Below, piece after piece: positions 5,425 through 10,265 of a DNA stretch of 10,265 nt (the stretch's first letter is position 1; each line of letters starts with the position of its first letter). Made by a program: the position numbers and the translations under genes. The notes beneath the pieces were generated by a model. That model had not been told where the DNA came from. It saw only the letters and a list, made by a program, of their open reading frames with translations, and did no database searches. Origin of the DNA: VGBK01 sp964354255 (GTDB lineage: Bacteria; Actinomycetota; Acidimicrobiia; Spongiisociales; UBA11373); contig CAYGYX010000067.1 of NCBI GenBank assembly GCA_964354255.1, forward strand, positions 1 to 10,265. The letters run 5' to 3'.

Positions 5425-6756
5425 ATGGAACTGGTAGCAGTGGCAACGGTGGTGCTGCTCGGGACGCTGGACACCAAGGGGAGAGAATACGAGTTTCTGG
5501 GTGAGCAGGTGCGCGCCGCCGGCGCCGACACCCTTCTCATCGACGCCGGCATCATGGGCGATCCGCAGACGGCGCCCGACATCTCTCACGAGGAGGTGGC
5601 CGCGGCCGCCGGGGAGGACCGGGCCGCCCTGGTGGCAGCCGGCGACCGGGGGGCTGCCGTCGCCGCCATGGCGCGGGGGGCGGGGGAGATCCTGGCCCGA
5701 CTCTACGCCGACGGCCTCCTGCATGGGGTGCTCGGCATGGGGGGCTCCGGAGGCACCTCGCTGGTCAGCCGGGCCGTGCAAGCGCTGCCGCTGGGTGTCC
5801 CCAAGCTGATCGTGTCCACGGTGGCTTCCGGGAATACCCGGGCCTACGTGGGCACCTCCGACCTGGCCCTGATGCACTCGGTGGTCGACATTGCCGGGAT
5901 CAACTCCGTGTCGGAGCGGATCCTCGGCAACGCGGCCGCCGCGATGGCCGGCATGGCCCGCCACTACGCTGCCTTCCAGCCAGGTCCCGGCGGCCGGCCC
6001 CGCCTCGGGGCCACCATGTTCGGGGTGACCACCCCCTGCGTCAACACGGCCCGCCGGTGGCTGGAGGAGCACGGTTACGAGGTGCTGGTGTTCCACGCCA
6101 CCGGGGTCGGAGGGATGTCCATGGAGGCGCTCATGCGGGATGGCCACATCACCGGTGTCCTCGATGTGACCACCTCGGAACTGGCCGACGAGGCAGCCGG
6201 CGGGGTGCTCTCCGCGGGACCAAACCGCCTCGAGGCGGCCGGGTCGCTGGGCCTGCCGCAGGTGGTGTCGCTCGGGGGCCTCGACATGGTCAACTTCGGG
6301 CCGATCGACACCGTGCCGGATCGCTACCGCGACCGGAACCTTTACCGGCACAACCCGGCAGTGACGCTCATGCGGACCACGCCGGAGGAGTGCGCCGCGC
6401 TGGGCCGGGTCATGGCGGCCAAGTTGAACCGGGCGGTCGGCCCCCTCACGGTCTTCATCCCCCGCCGGGGGATCTCCGCCATTGGCATCAGAGGCGGGGT
6501 CTTCCACGACCCGGAGGCCGACGAGGCGCTCATCGGCGAGCTACGGTCGCACCTGGAGCCTTCGGTGGAGGTCGTGGAGATGGACACCGACATCAACGAC
6601 CCGGCCTTCGCCCACGCCATGGCGCAGCGCCTCCACGAGCACTACCAGGCGTGGGAGGCCCGCCACCGGGACGCCACCGTTGCTGTAGGAAAGGAGGAGC
6701 GCACCGAGGCCGGGGCAGGGGCCCCTGGCCGGCCTCATGCCCTCACGAGATCGTGA
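5425..6756 (+). CDS. Tm-1-like ATP-binding domain protein (UPF0261 family)
   Basis: A 443-residue protein of the UPF0261/Tm-1-like family, related to the N-terminal domain of tomato Tm-1, which binds viral replicase; the bacterial role is unknown. Family marks are the opening LLGTLDTKGREYEFL (11-25), the glycine-rich nucleotide-binding segment GVLGMGGSGGTSL (101-113), STVASGNTRAYVG (131-143), GVTTPCVN (200-207), FHATGVGGMSMEAL (223-236), DVTTSELADEAAGG (247-260), PRRGISAIG (346-354) and MDTDINDPAFA (386-396). ATG 5425 is chosen because homologs begin just before the GTLDTKG motif; GTG 5323, ATG 5377 and GTG 5440 are alternatives. The last 30 or so residues go beyond the usual family end and are partly encoded by a strong hairpin (6706-6736). 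It stands divergent to the E1 alpha gene and upstream of the phosphohistidine-domain gene. Confidence 0.88.
   Translation: MELVAVATVVLLGTLDTKGREYEFLGEQVRAAGADTLLIDAGIMGDPQTAPDISHEEVAAAAGEDRAALVAAGDRGAAVAAMARGAGEILARLYADGLLHGVLGMGGSGGTSLVSRAVQALPLGVPKLIVSTVASGNTRAYVGTSDLALMHSVVDIAGINSVSERILGNAAAAMAGMARHYAAFQPGPGGRPRLGATMFGVTTPCVNTARRWLEEHGYEVLVFHATGVGGMSMEALMRDGHITGVLDVTTSELADEAAGGVLSAGPNRLEAAGSLGLPQVVSLGGLDMVNFGPIDTVPDRYRDRNLYRHNPAVTLMRTTPEECAALGRVMAAKLNRAVGPLTVFIPRRGISAIGIRGGVFHDPEADEALIGELRSHLEPSVEVVEMDTDINDPAFAHAMAQRLHEHYQAWEARHRDATVAVGKEERTEAGAGAPGRPHALTRS
6706..6736 (+). terminator. strong hairpin inside the 3' end of the Tm-1-like gene
   Basis: GAGGCCGG (6706-6713) pairs exactly with CCGGCCTC (6729-6736), and between them lies the self-complementary CAGGGGCCCCTG (6716-6727), giving a stem of about 14 bp with one small asymmetric bulge. 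It sits 17 nt before the TGA stop (6754-6756) and has no T-run after it. It could terminate or attenuate transcription before the phosphohistidine-domain gene, or stabilise the upstream message. Confidence 0.45.
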
Positions 6757-6845
6757 CCACCGAGAACGCGGAGCGACTCGCGGCCGCCGTGCGCCGGTAG
6801 CCTCCGACGAGAACAGACGGACGAGCGAGGAAGGAGCCAGGCCGA
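6757..6845 (+). promoter_or_regulatory. spacer with ribosome binding site for the phosphohistidine-domain gene
   Basis: In the 89-nt spacer, AAGGAG (6831-6836) is a strong ribosome binding site 9 nt before ATG 6846. I see no convincing promoter hexamers, but one may exist given the hairpin just upstream. Confidence 0.5.
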
Positions 6846-8360
6846 ATGGCCGACACGAGCAAGATCGTCAAGCAGTTCCTGGGAGACGAGAAGTTCTCCA
6901 TCAAATGGGAGTCGGAGGCCGAGAAGCAGCTCTTCTGGGTCTACGACGACCTGCACTGCCCGCACCCCCTGTCGCCCATGTACTTCGACATCGGCGGCTG
7001 GTGGATGACCTGCGACCACATGTTCCGGCGCTTCGGCACGCCGTTCGCCGCCGACTGGATCGCCAAGAACGTGAACGGCTACCTGTACACCGCGGCGGTG
7101 CCGGCCGACACCGACTGCGTGGTGGACGGCGAGGAGTACGGCAACCGGTACGGGGCCCGTGTCCCCATTGGCGGGATGGCCGACTATGCCGGCAAGATCG
7201 GGCCCTACCTGGGCAACGTGCTGCCGGTGTACGGCCGTGAGTTCGACGGCTGGTGGCACAACCGGCTCGTCCCGGAGATCAAGCGCAACTTCGAGTACCT
7301 CGAGAGCAAGATCGACAACTGGGAGAAGATCGACATCTTCGAGTGGGCCACCATCCTCGAGGATGCGATGGACATCCACGATCGCCACTGGAAGATCCAC
7401 TGGATGCTCAACTTCGCCCAGTTCTCCGCCACCACCCTCGGCATGCCGGCCGCAGTCCAGGAAGCCCGCGGCGAGGTCGACCACATCCTCCTGGGACGGC
7501 TGCAGAACTCGGCCAAGGACCGCAACTGGGACCGCATCGAGGCCCTGTGGAAGATGAAGGAGGAGATCAAGAAGGACAAGGACCTCAGCGAGGCTTTCCA
7601 GGCCCCGTCGGGCGCCGAGATCATGGCCGCCCTGCACAAGACCAAGCGCGGCCAGAAGTTCATCGAGGAGCGGGTGCGCCCCTACCAGCGTGAGTTCGGC
7701 TGGGCGGCGGTCTGGGTGCACGAGTTCACCTTCCCGACGGCCTTCGAAGACCCGACGCCCTTCCTGGAGACGGTGAAGGGNNNNNNNNNNNNNNNNNNNN
7801 NNNNNNNNNNNNNNNNNNNNNNNNNNNNNNNNNNNNNNNNNNNNNNNNNNNNNNNNNNNNNNNNNNNNNNNNNNNNNNNNGTGGCGGCCGCCCGGGCCGC
7901 CTACAAGAAGGCCGAGGCCCTCAAGCCGCGCGACTGGATCGGCACCGCCACCGAGTCGCAGCTGGGCTTCCCGTACCTGAACCTGTGGGGGTTCCCGGAC
8001 AAGCTCTACATCGAGCAGGCCGAGGCCACCGACACCGTCCAGGGCCTGGCCGCCTCGCCGGGCGTGGTCGAAGGCGTCGCCAAGGTCGTCATGACCATTG
8101 AGGAGTTCGACAAGGTCGAGAAGGGCGACATCCTGGTGTGCCAGATGACCAACCCGGCCTGGGTGACCCTGTTCACCAAGATCATCGGCCTGGTCACCGA
8201 CGCCGGCGGCCCGGTGTCCCACCCCGGAGTGCTGAGCCGTGAGTTCGGCATCCCCGCCGTGGTCGGTTCCTCGGTGGGCACCGCCCGGATCAAGGACGGG
8301 GATCGCATCCGCGTCAACGGCTCGACCGGCCTGGTCGAGATCCTGGGCAAGGCCAAGTAG
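6846..8360 (+). CDS. PEP-utilising-enzyme mobile (phosphohistidine) domain protein, interrupted by assembly gap
   Basis: The protein has 311 residues before the N gap and 159 after it; the middle is unknown. The N-terminal part carries FWVYDDLHCPHPLSP (30-44) and NGYLY (77-81), marks of the phenylphosphate-synthase-subunit-1-like/rifampin-phosphotransferase-like substrate domain. The C-terminal part is the swivelling phosphohistidine domain, with TDAGGPVSHPGVLSREFGIP; its phospho-carrier His is codon 8220-8222. In this superfamily ATP phosphorylates that His through an ATP-grasp domain, and the phosphate (or pyrophosphate) goes to the substrate. No ATP-grasp (PPDK N-terminal) domain is visible here or in neighbours, so a separate subunit would be needed, as in phenylphosphate synthase, where two subunits share the job. 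Lys/Glu/Trp-rich codons and composition are otherwise like the neighbours. The frame is open across exactly 100 N, but true length is uncertain. The GntR gene follows 10 nt downstream. Confidence 0.82.
   Translation: MADTSKIVKQFLGDEKFSIKWESEAEKQLFWVYDDLHCPHPLSPMYFDIGGWWMTCDHMFRRFGTPFAADWIAKNVNGYLYTAAVPADTDCVVDGEEYGNRYGARVPIGGMADYAGKIGPYLGNVLPVYGREFDGWWHNRLVPEIKRNFEYLESKIDNWEKIDIFEWATILEDAMDIHDRHWKIHWMLNFAQFSATTLGMPAAVQEARGEVDHILLGRLQNSAKDRNWDRIEALWKMKEEIKKDKDLSEAFQAPSGAEIMAALHKTKRGQKFIEERVRPYQREFGWAAVWVHEFTFPTAFEDPTPFLETVKXXXXXXXXXXXXXXXXXXXXXXXXXXXXXXXXXXVAAARAAYKKAEALKPRDWIGTATESQLGFPYLNLWGFPDKLYIEQAEATDTVQGLAASPGVVEGVAKVVMTIEEFDKVEKGDILVCQMTNPAWVTLFTKIIGLVTDAGGPVSHPGVLSREFGIPAVVGSSVGTARIKDGDRIRVNGSTGLVEILGKAK
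7781..7880. other. assembly gap of 100 N
   Basis: Exactly 100 undetermined bases lie inside the phosphohistidine-domain gene. A round 100 is a conventional scaffold placeholder, so the real distance is unknown. Frames on both sides agree if the gap is 100 (or any length of the same remainder modulo 3). The missing part covers the linker between substrate domain and phosphohistidine domain. Confidence 0.99.
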
Positions 8361-8370
8361 GGAGAGAGAC

Positions 8371-9081
8371 ATGGCCCAGCGCATCGACGCCGAACCAGAG
8401 CCCGAGCCCATCGAGCGCGAGGTGCTATCGGCGCGGGTGAAGGACCGGGTCCTGCGCTGGATCTTGGAAGGAGAGCTGGCCCCCGGGTCTCGGATCGTCG
8501 AGACCCGGGTGGCCCGCCAGCTGGGTACCAGCCAGGCGCCCGTCCGCGAAGCCCTGCGGGACCTGGCCTCGCTGGGTTTCGTCGAGATCCGGCCCTACCA
8601 GGGCTCGCGGGTTCGCCGGCCCAGCGTCCAGGAGCTGCGCGAGGCGATTGCGGTGCGCGGCGAGCTCGAAGCGCTGGCCGGCCGGCTGGCAGCACCCCGG
8701 ATGACGGTTGGAGTGCTCGAGCAGCTCGAGGACCTGTTCGAGCAGATGGCACGGGATGCGGAGCGCGGCGATGCTCACGAGCAGGCCGCCCACAACGCCC
8801 GGTTCCACGGCATCATCGTGCAGGCCGCCGGCAATCGGGCCCTCGAGCGCCTCTGGGGGATGCTCGAGCCCTTCGGGCGTACCTACGTCACCGCCTCGAT
8901 GCCGGGGATCGACCTGCGGTGGCTGGGGGCGCGGCATCGGGGCATCATCGAAGCTCTCCGGGATGGCGATGCGGAGCGGGCCGCCGACGCACTGCGGAAG
9001 CATGCGGTCGAGGCGGCCCAGCTGCTGGTGGGAATGCCGTCGGACGACGGCGACCGTGCTGCCGGCGGTGGCCGGCAGTGA
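8371..9081 (+). CDS. GntR-family transcriptional regulator, FadR/FCD subfamily
   Basis: A 236-residue DNA-binding regulator. Residues 17-83 form the winged helix-turn-helix: LRWILEGELAPGSRIVE (28-44), RVARQLGTSQAPVREALRDL (46-65) and the wing FVEIRPYQGSRVRR (70-83). Residues about 88-222 form the all-helical FCD effector domain, with the likely metal or acid ligand set Asn142, His146 (NARFHGII), His189 (ARHRGIIEAL) and His211 (LRKHAVEAA); Asn142 stands where Asp is most common. Such proteins sense organic acids and usually repress nearby catabolic genes. The start at 8371 has GGAGAGAG (8361-8368) just upstream, 10 nt after the preceding stop. It sits in the middle of the rightward gene series and is the best candidate regulator of both operons through the palindromes at 5190-5205 and 5254-5264. 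The effector is unknown. Confidence 0.93.
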   Translation: MAQRIDAEPEPEPIEREVLSARVKDRVLRWILEGELAPGSRIVETRVARQLGTSQAPVREALRDLASLGFVEIRPYQGSRVRRPSVQELREAIAVRGELEALAGRLAAPRMTVGVLEQLEDLFEQMARDAERGDAHEQAAHNARFHGIIVQAAGNRALERLWGMLEPFGRTYVTASMPGIDLRWLGARHRGIIEALRDGDAERAADALRKHAVEAAQLLVGMPSDDGDRAAGGGRQ

Positions 9082-9112
9082 GTTGCTGAGATCTACGAGT
9101 CGAGGAGAGCGA

Positions 9113-9994
9113 ATGGCCCAGCTATCTGAGGAGATGTCCGCCGGCCCGGCCCGGGTGCGGGTCGATGTGGTCGGACGCGAGGTCCCCGAGCACGTGCTCG
9201 AGAACATGGACTTCCTCAACTACCGGCTCGCCGACGTGCGGATCGAGCCCAAGGTCACCCTGGCCGCCCCGGACATGGTCTGGGACCGGGACGCGGCCGC
9301 CAAGAAGGTGTCGTACGAGGCCGGGGTGATGCGCTTCGACGGAGCCTGGGAGGCCGGGCCGCTGCAGAAGTCGCTGGTCGCCTTGCTCGCCCTGCGGATG
9401 GAGGCCCACGGCCATCATCCCTTCCACTCCGCCGCGGTGCGCTATCGCGGCAAGACGGTGCTCTTCCTCGGCGGCGAATCCAACCATGGCAAGAGCATGG
9501 GCCAGATCGAGGCTTGCCGCCGTGGCGGGCAGCTCATCTCCACCGAGACGACCGTCATCGACGAAGACGGCATCGCCCTGGTGGGGTCCAAGACGGTGTT
9601 CATCAAGTCCCGGGCCAAGGGCACCGAACGCGCCGACAAGGCCGCTCCCGAGGCGGGCGTGGCCAAGTTCTTCGGCGAAATGCCGACCTGGGAGGAGTAC
9701 CTGGAGCCGAGCAACATCGACGTGGTGATCGTCCCTTCCATCGACGGCAACTACGCCGCCAGCACGGTCCCCATGATCCCCTTCGAGCGGCAGTTCCAGA
9801 GCCTGCACTCGCTGCAGAACTACCTGCACCTCAACGAGTTGCTGGCCCCCGGATGGCCGATGCCGATCATGGACAGCGAGGAGCTGCGCCGGCGGCGGGC
9901 CGCCTTCCTCGAGCGCTTCTGCACCCGCCCCTACTACCTCATCCGGGCCGCCACCCCGCAGGTGTTGATGGATGAGGCCGACGAGGTGATCTGA
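9113..9994 (+). CDS. P-loop protein with HPr kinase/phosphorylase-like core, unknown function
   Basis: A 293-residue protein without an assignable function. Its centre matches the HPr kinase/phosphorylase pattern: PFHSAAVRYRGKTVLFLGG (103-121), the Walker A loop GESNHGKS (121-128), then CRRGGQLISTETTVIDEDG (135-153), which parallels the 'rGh.LvaDD.v.i' segment of HprK, with Glu145 near where HprK has its catalytic Asp pair. The N-terminal 100 residues and the C-terminal segment with RRRRAAFLERFC (259-270) do not resemble HprK. No signal peptide or membrane span is seen. GAGGAG (9102-9107) precedes ATG 9113. Its stop codon overlaps the next start (TGATG), so it is translationally coupled to the molybdenum-hydroxylase FAD subunit. 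It may phosphorylate a protein or small molecule, or act as an ATPase in enzyme maturation, replacing the role of CoxD-type ATPases. PEP carboxykinase-like folds share this core, so a small-molecule kinase is also possible. Confidence 0.7.
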   Translation: MAQLSEEMSAGPARVRVDVVGREVPEHVLENMDFLNYRLADVRIEPKVTLAAPDMVWDRDAAAKKVSYEAGVMRFDGAWEAGPLQKSLVALLALRMEAHGHHPFHSAAVRYRGKTVLFLGGESNHGKSMGQIEACRRGGQLISTETTVIDEDGIALVGSKTVFIKSRAKGTERADKAAPEAGVAKFFGEMPTWEEYLEPSNIDVVIVPSIDGNYAASTVPMIPFERQFQSLHSLQNYLHLNELLAPGWPMPIMDSEELRRRRAAFLERFCTRPYYLIRAATPQVLMDEADEVI

Positions 9995-10265
9995 TGCAGG
10001 ACTTCCAGTACTGCCGGCCGCAGACCGTCGCCGAGGCGGTGGCTTTGCTCGTCGAGCACGGGGCGGGCGCCCGCATCCTCGCCGGCGGCACCGACCTGGT
10101 GATCGGCTTGCGCACGAATGAGATCCGGCCGACGGCCGTCATCGACCTCAAGCGGATCCCCGAACTGCGCCCGGGCATCCGCCGGGAGGATGGGCACCTG
10201 TGGATCAGCGCCACCGCGGTGATGACCGACATCGAGCACGACGAGGTGGTGCGGCGGCACTTCCC
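9994..10265 (+). CDS. FAD-binding subunit of a xanthine/CO-dehydrogenase-like molybdenum hydroxylase, N-terminal part
   Basis: Only the first 90 complete codons are inside the window; the gene runs off the right edge. The opening DFQYCRPQTVAEAVALL (3-19) and the FAD pyrophosphate loop ILAGGTDLVIGLR (28-40) are diagnostic of the CoxM/XdhB/NdhF FAD subunit, which passes electrons between the [2Fe-2S] clusters and the acceptor. The later IDLKRIPEL (50-58) and LWISATAVMTDIEH (69-82) fit the second conserved stretch, although the usual 'iGA.t...i' is seen as ISATAVMTDI. The start at 9994 overlaps the preceding stop by one base. Small iron-sulphur and large molybdopterin subunits would be expected downstream. 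Substrate (N-heterocycle, purine, CO-like) cannot be read from this part. Confidence 0.88.
   Translation, partial: MQDFQYCRPQTVAEAVALLVEHGAGARILAGGTDLVIGLRTNEIRPTAVIDLKRIPELRPGIRREDGHLWISATAVMTDIEHDEVVRRHF

Noticed and set aside
4087..6507. Possible N-terminal extension of E1 alpha to 806 residues
   Set aside because: The extension crosses the divergent control region and is antisense to the Tm-1-like gene; no motif, and ATG 5091 has GGAGGT at ideal spacing.
6735..8411. Minus-strand open frame of 558 codons
   Set aside because: Antisense shadow of the phosphohistidine-domain gene; it also passes through the N gap and shows no motif.

Overview
This is a GC-rich (roughly 70% by eye) bacterial window with dense codon bias for G/C at third positions, short intergenic spaces and GGAG-type ribosome binding sites. 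The gene content (FCD-type GntR regulator, methylmalonate-semialdehyde dehydrogenase family enzyme, acetoin/pyruvate dehydrogenase E1 pair, stand-alone phosphohistidine-domain protein, molybdenum-hydroxylase FAD subunit) fits an uncultured actinobacterium, or less likely a Chloroflexota member. A run of exactly 100 N at 7781-7880 marks a scaffold gap, so this is probably a draft or metagenome assembly.

Layout. Positions 1-368 hold no credible gene: GC-rich hairpin repeats (about 1-133), a foldable stretch (204-276) and a perfect 14-bp hairpin (318-352) just past the end of the leftward operon. The leftward operon (minus strand, read from 5091 down to 369) encodes E1 alpha and E1 beta of a 2-oxoacid/acetoin dehydrogenase (overlapping by 13 nt), an isocitrate/isopropylmalate/tartrate-type beta-decarboxylating dehydrogenase, and a methylmalonate-semialdehyde-type, CoA-acylating aldehyde dehydrogenase. 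A divergent intergenic region of about 330 bp (5092-5424) carries two short perfect palindromes. The rightward series then encodes a Tm-1-like/UPF0261 protein (5425-6756), a phosphohistidine 'mobile domain' protein broken by the N gap (6846-8360), a GntR/FCD regulator (8371-9081), a P-loop protein with an HPr-kinase-like core (9113-9994) and, overlapping it by one base (TGATG), the start of a FAD-binding subunit of a xanthine/CO-dehydrogenase-like molybdenum hydroxylase (9994 to the window end).

How the genes may work together. The leftward operon looks catabolic: oxidative decarboxylation of a hydroxydiacid, a thiamine-diphosphate E1 for the resulting 2-oxoacid, and conversion of a carboxylated semialdehyde to an acyl-CoA. 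The rightward genes look like an activating or hydroxylating module with its own regulator. The most unusual part is the set of phosphohistidine-domain protein without an ATP-grasp domain, HPr-kinase-like P-loop protein and molybdenum-hydroxylase subunit. I know of no described pathway with this combination. The substrate cannot be read from the sequence.
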